DNA from: Hemibagrus wyckioides
Lineage: Eukaryota; Chordata; Actinopteri; Siluriformes; Bagridae
Assembly (NCBI RefSeq): GCF_019097595.1
Contig: NC_080716.1
Location: 9,783,401 to 9,847,400, forward strand
DNA length: 64,000 bases
Reading direction: 5' to 3'
This document shows positions 51,109-61,556 of this stretch, piece by piece (within the stretch, counting starts at the first letter, position 1; the number at the start of each line of letters is the position of its first letter). The notes under the pieces are model-generated. The model did no database searches, was not told where the DNA came from, and saw only the letters and a program-made list of their open reading frames with translations. Both the position numbers and the translations under genes were made by a program.

Positions 51109-54100
51109 AACATTGAAGAATAACTGAAGAGTGAAAAGATGCAGATAATATTTCAACTATTTTTACCTGAATAAATGCATTAAATTTGTATAAAAACTAT
51201 TAACCTACTGGCCAAAACTATGGAGATATCTGACCACCACACCCATATATAACCCACACTATTACCAGTTAGAAGCACACAGTTACCTCAATGTCTTCAA
51301 ATGAAACATTTTCTTTCACCAGAGCTAAGAGGACTTAACATGTTCCAGCATGACAGTGCTGCTGTGAGAATAGCGAGCTCTATAACGACATGTTTTCCTG
51401 GACTGAAAACTCTCTAGTGGCCAGCAAAGACCCCTGACCTCAATCCCACTGAACCCCTTTAAGATAAACTAGAATACTGACTGGTGCCAGGCCTCCTCAC
51501 ACAACCACACTCCAACATCTAGTGGAAGGCCTTTCTAGAAAGTGGAAGTTGTTATGGGGGAACAGCTTTATATTAATGACCATGGTTTTAGAATGTCTTA
51601 TTCACATACTTTCACAGCCACATACTTTTAGCCCTATATTGTACATCAATATGAAAAAAAGATTAAAATACTGTCAACTGTCAATCCTCAGTATGTTTTG
51701 ACGCTCTGACCTGACAAATAGAAACAGTCGGTCTTGTTGCTGAACTGTGGTTGGTGCTGAATTTCTCACCTTGGTCAGTGCCAAGAGTGTGATCCTTGCT
51801 TGGGCTTGCAGAACCAGCATCCTGCATCCCTGTGATTCTGACCCAGGGAAAGTCAGCTGAAGGGTCGGTTTCTAAGCTGCACAGAGAGCTCTGGAACGTA
51901 CATTCTCTCTCAGGTGGACATGATCCATTTACACTGCTCCAGACCTGCACTTCATCTAGAGCAATACTGCCATCAGTGCCTCCCAAGATAGCCTCAAAGA
52001 TGAACTACACACACAAACACATACAAAAAACATATAATTTACAACTATACTCAACTATAACAAACTTTAATATATACAGAATATCAAATACAGTACCTGT
52101 ACTGGACTGTCATTGGTGGCAAAGCTAAGGTCTGCAAAGCGCCATTTGTTCCCCTGTGTACCAGTCCTAGTCCACATAACTGTCTCGGTCCCATTAGTAT
52201 TCTTAGAAATAAATCTCAGAGAGCCTGTGAACGCCACAGGAACCCTCGTTATAGTAAATGTTATAGTAATTGGCAGCACCTTGTTTTCAATACAATCATT
52301 AACATATTAAATATGTTTCAATGCCAAACTTAAAGCTAAATTTACTATTTTGATTATTCCGACTGGCATTTAAAGAATTGTTACCAATATACATCCCCCA
52401 GCTCTTATAAAAAAACAGAGGTTTTTTTTGTGAGCTACTTTAATTGAACAAAATACTAAAATGACAGTTTCGTACAAAAAGATGATATTCCCCGACCCCA
52501 GCCCACAAAACAAGAAAGTGTTTAATTCATTGCTCATTTCATTTACTCATCACTCACCAATGCTGGGACCATAGATATGATACCAGAAGCTGACACATTT
52601 GACTTGCTGGGGATAACTGATTAGTCTTGCAGTCTGTGATGGACTAGAGTTTTTTTTTGTTCCAATAAACATATAATAACCTTAGAATTGTAAGAAAAGT
52701 ATGTATTTTATGGCATGTAGAATAAATAAATAAATAAAAAACATAAAAGATAAATTAGGCCAAAATGTAAGAGGTTGTTTTACCAGACCCAGTTGTCTTG
52801 TCATATCCTGGTCCCTGGTTGTCATATGAGGGTTTATGACCATTGCTCCGCTCCCAAATGAGACTGGCAGACTGGTCTATGTACCAACCACACATGTTAT
52901 TCTCAAAGTCACAGCTGAGCTGGTCTGAGTCTTCAGGAATATCTCCTTCTGCACAGTCCATCAGTGTAATATCATCCAGCATTATATCTTGATTTCCAAT
53001 AAAATTTGGATCGATTGAAAACAACATCTGTATGCAAATGCATGTAAATGGGAGTAAGACATTTTGATGGCTAGACATATGCAGCAAAGATTCAAATAAA
53101 TTGGTGAAGTTATAAAGCAAGAATCAACAATACGCAGAAATGAAGAGATCAAGAAATGCTTAACACTGGATACCTTTGATCCTTTAGGATGATTTCCAAT
53201 TCTTACAGTTGCATTTACCCAACCATTAGTCTGCCCCTGCTTAATCTCCCACAAGACCATAGATGATCCATTAGTGACCAGACTTAGGGCAAAATGAGAG
53301 GATATTCCATAAGGATCATGAAGATGATACCAAAAGCTACAAAAGAGAGACATTATGAACATTTTTAGCATGTTAGCATGAATTATTATCCTGATGTGAA
53401 ACTCAGGACACTCAGGGAAAAAAAAACATTCAGTTATAAGTAGTGTGGTATTTTCAAGCCTGTCACTAGCAAGAATTGTTTTAACTGGTGTTAATTGGTG
53501 CCGTCAAGTGGTGTTATTTCACTTACCTTATCTGGCACCAAAGTGCAGTTTCTTGAGGGAAAGAAAACTCCAAAATTGCCTTTGAGAAAATCCCAACGTT
53601 CTCACCCTCTGCATGCATGACCTGACCTATAAAAGACAGATAGACATATGCAGATTCAGTACTTTTTACTTTCTGCATTCTACTAAGTAATACTTAATAC
53701 TAGGTGTGTACCCCATGGTGTTCCAGTGGTATGGTCCACACCAGGGATGCTGCTGATGTTTGCCTTCTCAAGCCTCCACTGAAATGTATCTGTACTGATA
53801 TTTTTCCATCCACAAGCATCTTTCTCAAAATTGCAAGATCCTGCAGATACAGCAGTACACCTGTTATAAATACTATAAACAGTATATTCTATCATCATTT
53901 CAGCTTGGAAGTAATGCAGAATATTAAGTATATTCTAAAAAGATTATAAAAAAGTGATCATAGAGATAATAGAAAGGACTTCATTGCATACCACAGAACT
54001 CTGGGTTTAGTCCATCAGTATAGCTGGCACACGCTTTTTTATAAGACACATGGTTCTGCAAAACACCCTGGAATTGTCCAGCAGAGCAGGTAGCAAGAGC

Positions 54101-57100
54101 TAGGGCAAAAAACATAGCAAATACACACACTTCTATGACAAAATGCCCTTAATTTGCAACTTAATTTGAAGTCTGAAGTTCAGCATATCCACAAGAGAAA
54201 ATTATTTTATTCAGTTTATGCTTCTGATAGTGTTAGATTTTTTTTCTTGAGTAAAGCTTTAAACACCAGAGCTTTAAAAAATAAGCATTTCAAAGAAATA
54301 CTTCAACAAATAGGTGATGCAAAATGAGAACTTGTTTTTGTCTTTGCAGTCAATATGCAATATGATGTGACATAAAAACAAAATACAATGCAAAAGTAAA
54401 CAAATAAAAACACAGAATATGATGTTATATGAGTGTTAAAAAAATGCCATGTATTCAAATAAACATTTAATAGTATTGCATCTTCATGGCATATTGGCAA
54501 CTTGCTTATAAAAAACAGAACTTACTTTAGCATATCATTTTCACAGTTAACTAGAAGTTTCTCTCTCAGTGTCAGAGAGAGTCAAACCTGATGCAGGGGT
54601 TACAAAATACTTACATTTGGATATTTCATATTGTGCATCAGCAGTGCATCCAAGAATTGCTATTATTTTTGGTAATTCAGTGTGCTCTAAATAAAATGTG
54701 CCCATGGTTTAAAGGATAAGCTGACCAAAGCGTTCATCTGTTATTTTTTTTACACCTCATTAGATCTATTCATTACATTCAGCTATAATATAATTACAAT
54801 ATTTGCCCATTGTTAGTTCTCCTCATTCATATATCATATTAGAATAAATATTATTACTAACTGCTGCATGATTTTATACATCATATCGCACTTAACAGAA
54901 AAAAACATTTTTTCATAGATTTTCTTTCTCAGAAGGCAAGCCCATGATTTAAGGGTGAGACTCTAGGAAAACCTGTAAACTTATGGTGCTGACGTAAATC
55001 AATTTTGAATAGTACAATGCAAAAGATATTGTTACTTGAATGATGGACTTTTCTACTGACACTTGCACCCATTTCTGGGTCACTTGGTTTATCAGTATAG
55101 AAGCAGTTCATATACACTCATTTATTATGAATGCTTTACTGATATATCTCTTGTGTAAGCTCTGAGTTGTTTACCTATTTTGTCTTGTTTTGAATGAGCC
55201 TTTTCCTGAGATTATCATCTGGATTACCCTTTAACCTTTATCTCTTCACTGACTGGGTTTTTGTCTCATGAATGGTTTATGGACTTTGCTATTGGGCTTC
55301 ATTGTTTGTCTGCTGCATTTGTATAATGCATTATTTGAAACCCTGTAAAAAAAGTTCAAGATTAATATTAAACAAAAAGTTCAAGATTAATATTAAACTT
55401 ATATTTAAATGTATTTGTATTTATCCCTTATGAGCAAGCCTGATGCAACTGTGGCAAGGAAAAATATATAGGTGGGTATATAGGCAATAAAAAGATATTG
55501 CATATATGTTGAGTGCAGCTCTGTTGTCTGTAGTCCAGCTGCAGAACAGCAGCCTGAGTGTCCTTCTGGATAAAGCCTTCTGCCCAAGATGAAGCTTTGT
55601 CCATCAGGACACTCTGAAGCAGTTTAAACAATTTAAAATGGAGAAGGGAGGAGAATCAGTCCTCAATGATTTATCAAAATTTTTTAAAAATTGAATTAAA
55701 TTTCATTTTCATAAAATAAATTCTATATAAATATCTGTTAAAATTCCATCCAACATAACATGTTACATTATTGCACACTTGGGGTGCAAGAACATAAACA
55801 TGTAGAATGGAGTTTAGCTTTTTCTGTTTTGCTTATTGCTAACAGAGGTGTCAAAAAATTCTACTGTTCATTTAAAATGAAAAACTTTTGACATGGTGCC
55901 CTCTAGGCAGCCCCCTAGACCACTGGCCACAAGTCCTGAACATGTGCTCATATCACATTAAAAATGATGTGTGAAACTACAAACAGTTCTTCTTCTTCTT
56001 CTTCCACTTCTCCTTCTTCCTTTATTTTTTAGTTTTCTTCCTTTTTTTGTCAATTCCTACCCACTAGCCAGCTCTCCTATATCAATTCAAGTGAATTGAA
56101 TTCAGTTTTGTTTATATACTGCCTTTAAGAATGGACATTGTCACAAAGCAGCTTTGCAGAAATTTGGATATGGATTTGGAATAAGATTTAGATCCCTCAC
56201 AAACCAGAGGTGACTGTGGAAAAAAAAAATCCCTACAACCAGAGGAAGAAACCTTGAGAGGAGCCAGACTAAAACAGGAACCCAAGACAACCTCAAGACA
56301 GTTCAGTACAAACTAGGGAGGGGGAGGGCTAGAACATGCTTCCTTTGAGACATATGAAGCCATGCTACTGCTGCTCATGGAAGAATACTGGATATGCTAT
56401 ATGCTTATATATGAGTCTGTAGTTGGTTAATGTTGCATTGAGTGACCAGGAGAGAGTGTGTCATTTCTCCCATCCAGACTGCTTGGGCAGTTTTGCTCTC
56501 TAGTGTCTAGAATAGCTGTGGTTTTGTCACGATTTGAACAATAAAACAAATGATTTTCCATTGCATCACGATCCCAGGAACACTGGGCACAAGGCACGAG
56601 AATTCATTCCAAAACAGAATGGCAATCTATTTCCATGTGCCATGAACATATTAATACCTAAAGTCAATTTAGCACCACCAGTCTGACTATTTGCATATTT
56701 TTGACAGTTGTATTAATACAAGACCCTGCAGCTCTAAGCACCAATACTGTCTACTGTACCACTGTGTAATAAATAGTGTCTAAAAGTGTTGCCAGTGTAA
56801 ATGTGGATTGTACAGGATCATTGAAAATTTTTTAGTAAACACACTGAGCCTGCTAGTCTATGTAGAAAACTAAATTTCCTGCTGTTTAAAGAACATGATT
56901 TGTCATAATGACTATATCTGCAGTATATAACCCAACTGCATAACACTATATAAAACAAGCACACACATTACATAACAAATTTACCAACTAAAGAATTTAT
57001 CTACATTATTTAGACATTTTTATTCTCTGTTGTATTTTAAGTCTTGTCGATTAAAGATCCCTCCTCCAAATCTCAGCCTGCTGTGTGAACACTTAACCAC

Positions 57101-57169
57101 CTATAATATACACGAAAGCACACAAATACTTTTTGCCTTACCAAGTAGTAGAAAGAACAAGCCTGCCAT
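28822..57169 (-). CDS. malrd1: MAM and LDL-receptor class A domain protein 1-like (Diet1 family)
   Basis: Large type I membrane protein. In mammals MALRD1/Diet1 is made by enterocytes and affects FGF15/19 output and bile-acid balance. I resolved 52 coding exons that join in phase throughout, giving 2390 residues (exon lists are in the part entries). Order: signal peptide; sushi-like segment; MAM1-8 (about 70-1382); LDLa1 (about 1388-1422); MAM9; LDLa2 (about 1617-1653); MAM10-13 (to about 2317); transmembrane helix (about 2332-2355); 30-residue tail. Each MAM shows the C-x-FE...C-x-W start, a G-Y/H-Y/M strand, FWYH-like core and DD-I/V end. Naming rests on the MAM/LDLa mix and on the same-strand position upstream of plxdc2, as in human. 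Mammalian MALRD1 is richer in LDLa modules. The alternative mamdc4 (endotubin) is much shorter. The host for a full Tc1 element is intron 16. Confidence 0.85.
29371..29460 (-). repeat. tRNA-derived SINE fragment
   Basis: The minus strand reads CCCAGTGGTCCAGCAGCAGG and a B-box-like GGGTTTGATTCCTAGG. It lies in the 1.25-kb intron between the transmembrane exon and exon 49. A related body (ATGCCCTTCCTGACGCAACC) is at about 30165-30275 in the same intron. Confidence 0.55.
30165..30275 (+). repeat. Fish SINE-body repeat
   Basis: TTTACCCCGGATGCCCTTCC, TTTATCCGGGCTTTGGACCGG and GAAGTCACTGGACTGTGACC are a widespread fish short-repeat body. It is non-coding here. Confidence 0.6.
32235..32460 (-). repeat. 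Unclassified interspersed repeat
   Basis: The minus strand carries [14 protein letters not shown] and then [15 protein letters not shown] recall this phrase as part of a repeated fish sequence found in long-interspersed or LTR-type elements. It has no start, end or catalytic motif, so the class is left open. Confidence 0.35.
32880..33030 (+). mobile_element. Tc1-like 3' end relic
   Basis: AAAGCCTTCCCAGAAGAATGG, then GTGTCCACATACTTTTGGTC and ATATAGTGTA, match the usual end of a Tc1 transposase gene and its inverted repeat. Most of the element is missing. Confidence 0.6.
36432..36450. repeat. AC microsatellite at a malrd1 donor
   Basis: (AC)n on the plus strand begins right at the donor of the exon ending at 36451. 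On the minus strand the donor is itself GTGTGTGT. Confidence 0.8.
37587..39347 (-). other. malrd1: malrd1 exons 31-36: LDLa1, MAM9, LDLa2
   Basis: Exons: 39228-39347 (LDLa1), 38794-38946, 38475-38554, 38120-38290, first half of 37836-38015 (MAM9), end of 37836-38015 plus 37587-37695 (LDLa2). LDLa1 has six cysteines and the full calcium box ([16 protein letters not shown]). LDLa2 (CKENEFYCW, then [16 protein letters not shown]) keeps the fold spacing but has PLGEDEE where GDGSDE is usual, so calcium binding may be weaker. A Pro/Thr linker ([19 protein letters not shown]) separates MAM9 from LDLa2. MAM9 opens [10 protein letters not shown]. Confidence 0.88.
40362..40450. repeat. Compound ACA/CTA/TAA trinucleotide repeat
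   Basis: ACA units pass into CTA and then TAA units, between malrd1 exons 28 and 29. Confidence 0.9.
41130..41755 (+). mobile_element. Internally deleted Tc1-like element
   Basis: The plus strand carries decayed text of a fish DNA-transposon family: GGTTTGAACAATTCAGAAACTGCTGATCTAC and AGAATAATGGCCAGACTGG, then AACTCAAACAACCACTCCATGG. The catalytic half is missing. It lies in the malrd1 intron 41094-42008. Confidence 0.6.
44640..45005. repeat. Repeat-like tail plus ATTT run in malrd1 intron 19
   Basis: Pyrimidine-rich text ending in GTTAATAAACTGAATTATTTGGC resembles a retroelement 3' end. An ATTT repeat follows at 44967-45005. I cannot assign a family. The rest of the intron 44556-45328 shows nothing further. 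Confidence 0.35.
46763..47995 (+). mobile_element. Complete Tc1-like DNA transposon with intact transposase
   Basis: The 1233-bp element is bounded by TA target duplications (46761-46762 and 47996-47997). Its 29-bp inverted ends differ at one base (CATTATATTGCCAAAAGTAT versus CACTATATTGCCAAAAGTAT). It lies antisense to malrd1 in intron 16. The low divergence of the ends and the open gene imply a recent insertion. Flanking intron sequence (45909-46762 and 47998-48369) shows no other feature. Confidence 0.93.
46897..47913 (+). CDS. Tc1/mariner-type DD34E transposase
   Basis: A 338-residue cut-and-paste transposase acting at TA sites. The ATG at 46897 is chosen because [17 protein letters not shown] is the usual family start; the frame is open further upstream, but only through the inverted-repeat side. 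The N-terminal paired helix-turn-helix ([19 protein letters not shown] and [19 protein letters not shown]) is intact. The catalytic triad is present: D in [11 protein letters not shown] in [11 protein letters not shown] and E in [11 protein letters not shown], the last two separated by 34 residues. The linker between the two DNA-binding parts reads [14 protein letters not shown], shorter than the usual TATQPRSGRPRK-type segment, so the GRPR hook is altered. Confidence 0.95.
   Translation: MGRSQELSEFQRGTVIGCHLCNKSSREISSLLNIPQSTVSCIIRTWKCLGMTEKRPRKLTERGQRMLRRIVRRGRQLSAESIATDLQTSCGLQISSRTVRRELHGMGFHGRAAASKPYITKCNAKRRMQWCKARRHWTLEQWRRVLWSDESRFSIWQSDGRVWVWRLPGERYLSDCIVPSVKFGGGGIMVWGCFSGAGLGPLVPVKGTLNASAYQDSLDNSMLPTLWEHFGAGPFLFQHDCAPVHKARSIKTWMTESGVEELDWPAQSPDLNPIEHLWDELERRLRARPSRPTSVCDLTNVLLEEWSKIPINTLLNLVDSLPRRVEAVIAAKGGPTSY
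49258..49302. repeat. TTA trinucleotide repeat
   Basis: About 14 TTA units just downstream (minus strand) of the malrd1 exon ending at 49322. Confidence 0.9.
49773..49792. repeat. CA microsatellite
   Basis: Ten CA units directly beside the acceptor of the malrd1 exon 49622-49762. Confidence 0.9.
50974..51112. repeat. Long TA dinucleotide repeat
   Basis: About 140 bp of nearly pure TA with a few C/G interruptions, in malrd1 intron 10. It is likely hypervariable and hard to assemble. Confidence 0.95.
51205..51650 (+). mobile_element. Internally deleted Tc1-like relic
   Basis: The order is GGCCAAAACTATGGAGATAT at the left, TGTTCCAGCATGACAGTGCT and CCCCTGACCTCAATCCCACT in the middle, and CCACATACTTTTAGCCCTATATTGTA at the right. 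This matches the Tc1 family also represented by the stub at 32880-33030. Frames are closed. Confidence 0.7.
54615..54686 (-). other. malrd1: malrd1 exon 2, sushi-like N-terminal segment
   Basis: The exon starts after TTTTATTTAG and ends AAAT|GTAAGT, phase 2-in/1-out, exactly matching exon 1 (ends in G) and exon 3 (starts CT). It encodes [20 protein letters not shown] and continues into exon 3 as [12 protein letters not shown]. The Cys spacing and the ATC-x-x-GQ-like wording recall a complement-control (sushi) module. The fold assignment is inference. The introns on either side (54100-54614 and 54687-57141) hold only repeats. Confidence 0.6.
56091..56315 (-). repeat. Interspersed repeat with GAATTGAATTCA end
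   Basis: Inverse copy of the family at 15540-15790: GTGAATTGAATTCAGTTTTG at the left, GAAACCTTGAGAGGAGCCAG at the right. It lies in malrd1 intron 1 (54687-57141), which otherwise shows a short TTC run near 55990 and no exon. Confidence 0.65.
57142..57169 (-). other. malrd1: malrd1 exon 1: start codon and signal peptide
   Basis: ATG GCA GGC begins [10 protein letters not shown], a short hydrophobic signal core, and ends in phase 1 at a consensus TTG|GTAAGG donor. The single G joins AG of exon 2 to make Glu. Length, hydrophobicity and phase all fit, but the exon is tiny, so the call rests on the splice logic rather than on similarity. Confidence 0.6.
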
Positions 57170-57821
57170 TGGGAAGTTACACAGAGTGGTGAGAAGGATA
57201 CAGAGCGTAAGCATATGTCACTGTGACCAAATGCAACTCTTTATCTTAACCCTTTAATCTTAATAATCCTTTGTTGCAAGAGTCCATTGTGTACTCGTTA
57301 ACCTTAAATATTACTGTCCTAGTCTGTATAGCTGTAAAGATACAGCACACACATATACAGTTATTACAGTTTGAAAGTAACATGCTCATTCAACTTTGGT
57401 CAGTGGAACATGATTACACCAAGATTATTATCACCATCATTTCCCCTTGCAAAAAAAATAAAAAGGTAAAAAGTCCTGTCATCAAGAGAACTGCTCACTC
57501 TTGAAATAAATGAAGGAAGGGGGACCGTGAGTAGGGAAATGACTTTGCAAATTCCATAGCACTTTTCAGTACCACAGATATCCTAAAAAAAACACATACA
57601 AAATTTATACTTAACTTTATTTCTTTTTGATTAGGTCGACATTTTCTCTTAGGAGAGTAAGAGGTACCTGAAGCTCTGGCAGCACAGTTCATATCAGCCT
57701 GAGACACACATACATGTACACCCCGTGTTGACCTTTGCACCGCCTGGTATGCAGTTGTTTTTGCTTCATTTGAGTTATACAATTGCTTTCTGTATAAAAT
57801 GTCTGCAGTCATTAACAGTCA
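57170..57821 (-). promoter_or_regulatory. malrd1: Putative malrd1 upstream region
   Basis: The 650 bp between the malrd1 start codon and the LINE should contain the 5' UTR and core promoter. No clear TATA box or conserved element was identified. A possible small exon-like segment (acceptor TGTGTCTCAG, donor CAG|GTACCT, about 57668-57697 on the minus strand) could be a 5' UTR exon but is unproven. Confidence 0.3.
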
Positions 57822-60493
57822 TTAAAGATTCAAAGAACTTTATTAATCCCAGGGGGAAATTCCTTTGCCATGTTACAGTTGCTCTAATAAAAATATAAGA
57901 GAGAAAGAAAGAAATATATACTCCGTTATATAAACCATAAAATAGAATAAACATAAACAAATACTGTACAAATAATAGTGTAGAACTGTAATATTGCACA
58001 CAAGGACTGTAAATTGTTGATAATTTTAATAAGTGATAATGGTGAAGTTGTATTGTACATGAAAGATAATGGTGAAATGTGCATGAAAGGCCCATAATAA
58101 CTATGTACATTTAATTGCCACAGGATTGAAAGCTCTCAGTACAACACTTGGCAGTGATCAGTCTCTGGCTGAATGTGCTCTTTTGATCAACCAGCACACT
58201 GTGTATTGGATGAGAAGGATTGTCTAGGATTGAATGGAGTTTTGACAGCATCCTTCTCTCAACAACGTGAACTGGGTCCAGCTCCATGCCAAGTACAGAG
58301 CCAGCCCTCCTGATTAGTTTTTCCAGTTTATTTCTCTCTGCCACCTTCATGTTACTTCCCCACCAGACCACTGCATAGAAAATGATACTAGACACCACAG
58401 ACTCATAGAACATCTGCAGTATGGTGTTGCAGACATTGAAGGACCTGAGCCTCCTCAAGTACAACCTGCTCTGACCTTTCTTGTAGAGCACTGTTGAGTT
58501 TAGTCTCCAGTCCAGTTTGTTGTCAATATGGACTCCCAGGTATTTGTAATCCTCAACAATCTCAAATTTCTCACCATGGAAAGACCAAGGAGAGACTGGG
58601 GTTCTGGATTTTCTAAAGTCCACTACTAGTTCCTTTGATTTCCCAACATTGAGTGTCCACTGCTGTCTGATACTCTGAGGTGTTACCTCCCTGAATACAT
58701 CCGACAATCACAGAGGCATCAGAGAAATTCTGAAGGTGGCAGGATTCCGAGTTGTGTCTGAAATCTGATGTATACAGGGTGAAGAGAAAGGGAGAAAGAA
58801 CTGTTCCCTGAGAGCACCAGTGCTGCAGATCATGGTGTTGGACATACAGTTCTGTGACGTCTGGTGAGGTAGTCCATAATCCATGAAACCAGATGAGTGT
58901 ACACATTCATGTTCTTCAACTTCTCTCCCAGTAGGGTGGGCCTGATGGTGTTAAAAACACATGAGAAGTCGAAAAATATAAACCTCACAGAGCTCCCCGG
59001 TTTCTCTAGGTGGGTGTAAGTGCAGTGACGAAGATGGATAATGGCATCGTCCACTCTGAGTTGAGGCTGGTAGGCAAACTGTAGGGAATCAAGGAAGGGA
59101 TTGGAGAGGGGATGAATGGAACTGAGGATCAGTCTCTCAAAAACTTTTATTAAATGAGAGGTCAGTGCTACTGGCCTGTAATCTTTAGAGGCACAGGGCC
59201 ATGCTACCTTTGGTATTGGTACTAGGCATGATGTTTTCCATAGAACTGGGAACCTCAGTCAGGCTTAGGTTGAAGATGTTTTCGAGTACTCCACAAAGTT
59301 GCAAGACACAGGCTTTCAGTATTCTCGGGCTGATTCCTTCTTGGTCTGCAGTCTTTGAGGGGTGAACCCTGCTTAGTTCCCTTTTCACTTGATCCACTGA
59401 GATGGTGATGGTTCCAGAGGAATCTGGAATAGTGGCCACTACCTGAGGGGGATGAAATGGTGAACATGTAGTGGGGCAGAAGGAAGGTTGCATCTGAGGC
59501 CTGACATCAAATTTATTGAAGAATAGATTAAGCTCATTTGCATAATCCATATTACCCTCCATCACCTGGGTGCTGGTCTTGTAGCCAGTGATTGTCCTCA
59601 TGCCTCTCCACACCTCCCTCATGTTATTATGCTGCAGACTCTTTTCCAGTTTCCTCCTGAACTGTTTTCCCTCCCTTATTTTGACAGACAGCAGTCTTTG
59701 AACCCTCTTGACTTCCTCCCAGTCTCCAAACCTGAAAGCCCTCTTTTTTTCATTGAGTGCAGCTTTAATGTCTTTGGTGATGCAGGGTTTGTTGTTGGGG
59801 AAGCAGTGGATGGTTTTTAGGGGCATGCAGATGTCGACAGAAATTGATATATTCCATGATGCACTCTGTCAGTTTGTCAATGTCCTCACCATGTGGCTCA
59901 CAGAGTACCTCCCAATTTGTAGCCTCAAAGCACTGGCTTCATCAGACCATTTCCTCACCTTTCTGACATCAGCACATTGCCGCTTAACCAGTGGTGTGTA
60001 TTCTGGCAGAAGATAAATCAGGTTATGGTCTGACCTTTCTAAGGGGGGGGTGTTCTGAAGAACTATAGGCCCCTTTAACATTTGAATACATCAAGTCTAG
60101 GGTCCTGACACCTCTGGTGTGGCAATCAACATATTGCATGAAGGTAGGAAATGTCCTCGTGAGGGACGCTTGATTGAAGTTGCCAGTCATGAGATACAGA
60201 GCGTCAGGGTGTTGAGTCAGAAGTCTGGCAGTGACCGAGTGTATGAGCAAATAGTATGGATGAAGCCCCACAGCCACAAGTTTAATATCAGGGCTGCAAA
60301 CACGCTCTTTCACAGTCACATGACACAGGTGGCACCACATATTATTAATATAAACAGCCAGTCCTCCTCCTTTCCTCTTACTGCACTCCTCTCGTCTCCG
60401 ATCTGCCTGCAATGCACTGAAGCCATCTATATTAATGCTGGAATCAGGTATGCCATCATGTAGCCAGGTCTCAGTGTAGCAAGTCTCATCCTA
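57822..60493 (-). mobile_element. 5'-truncated APE-type non-LTR retrotransposon (LINE)
   Basis: On the minus strand, reading from 60493: an endonuclease-domain end (TETWLHDGIPDSSINIDGF, KRKGGGLAVYINNMW, LYLMTGNFN, with the usual Gly-Asp-Phe-Asn changed in its first letters). A linker and the reverse transcriptase follow (FIFFDFSCVFNTIRPTLL near 58960, then KELVVDFRKSR and YKYLGVHIDNKLDW). The last parts are WWGSNMKVAERNKLEKLIRR and NPSHPIHSVLV. The 3' tail is AATTTCCCCCTGGGATTAAT at about 57847. Frames break at several points, so it is dead. It belongs to the Jockey/CR1/L2/Rex1-like group; the exact clade is unresolved. Confidence 0.85.
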
Positions 60494-61424
60494 GTAAAGT
60501 ACATTGAACTGATTTGATCTAAACTGAAATGAATTTACCTGGATTGACATGAGCACATAAAACAAGCTTTAAATTAAGCAATATTTTCTGAAACTGGAGT
60601 AAAGTTTGCTGTTGTAAAATGTGCTTGTGACTGTTATATAGATGTGTATGTACGTAATTTCCTGTAGTTTTCCAGGAAGACTGTTAAACCTTCTAAATGT
60701 GGTGAAATGTAAGCTTTTTTTTTTTTACTGCATGTCATATCCTAGAGGAACCAAAAAGTATACTTTGTGCCACATGGTCCATACATGAACTACAAATGAT
60801 TATATGCTAGATATAATTGTACATATATTAATGTCTCTTACTGTGTAGTACATAATTATCATTGCAGGCACTTAACAAATGCAAATAAGGAACAAACAGT
60901 TTTAACAGTAGTAAATAGCGATTGCACATAATGTCCTAATTGCTGATTCCAATTTAAATGGAACTTTCTTAAATAATATTATATCCACAAAGCTATAATA
61001 TTTTTATAATTTTTTTATGGTATGTACCGTCTATAAGACATTAATTTGAGAATCACCCTGACAAGTAAGCATATTCACAGCAACCTCATGATGCTGTAGT
61101 GTTCTCTTCAGCTGTGATTTTTTTTATTATTATTTATTTATTGGGGGGGTAATATTTCTTGAAGTAATGGACTTAAAATAACTACTTTCAAGTTACATTC
61201 TTTTTGCCACTTTATGTTAAAGGTCATGAAGCTGGGTCTTGAATAGGATAGCACAACTCGATTAACTTAAACCATACTGACAAGATGTAAGATGAGATAA
61301 TGAAAAATTCTGGAGAAACTGGAGAAATTCTGTCTTCTCAGGTTCTTGTAGATTCAAATTGAATTACTCAGCATAGGAAAAGACTAAGTGCTCTTATATT
61401 TCCCAAGCCACTGCCCCACTGCCC

Positions 61425-61556
61425 GGGGGGAGTAGTAGCTCAACTGGTTAAAGCTCTGGGTCATTGACCAGCAGATCATGGTTCAACCCACCATGCTACA
61501 GGGGTGCTGCATCATGGCTGACCCTGCACTCTAACCCCCAAATATGGGATATGTTC
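61425..61556 (+). repeat. tRNA-derived SINE copy
   Basis: The head GTAGCTCAACTGGTTAAAGC (A box) and GGTTCAACCC (B box) are followed by ATCATGGCTGACCCTGCACT and GGGATATG. It is the same family as the pair at 13960-14335, but truncated at its 3' end. Confidence 0.75.

Larger units (their letters stand above)
50643..54099 (-). other. malrd1: malrd1 exons 3-11: MAM1, MAM2 and most of MAM3
   Basis: Exons: 53992-54099 (lead-in); 53712-53840, 53527-53626, 53174-53336, first part of 52784-53027 (MAM1); rest of 52784-53027, 52558-52680, 52097-52224, first part of 51770-52004 (MAM2); rest of 51770-52004 and 50643-50905 (MAM3). Openings: [30 protein letters not shown] (Trp replaced in MAM3). MAM1 closes LDDITLMDC. 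The 263-bp exon 50643-50905 joins two parts that are separate in MAM1, 2 and 4, so an intron has been lost there or gained elsewhere. Confidence 0.87.
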
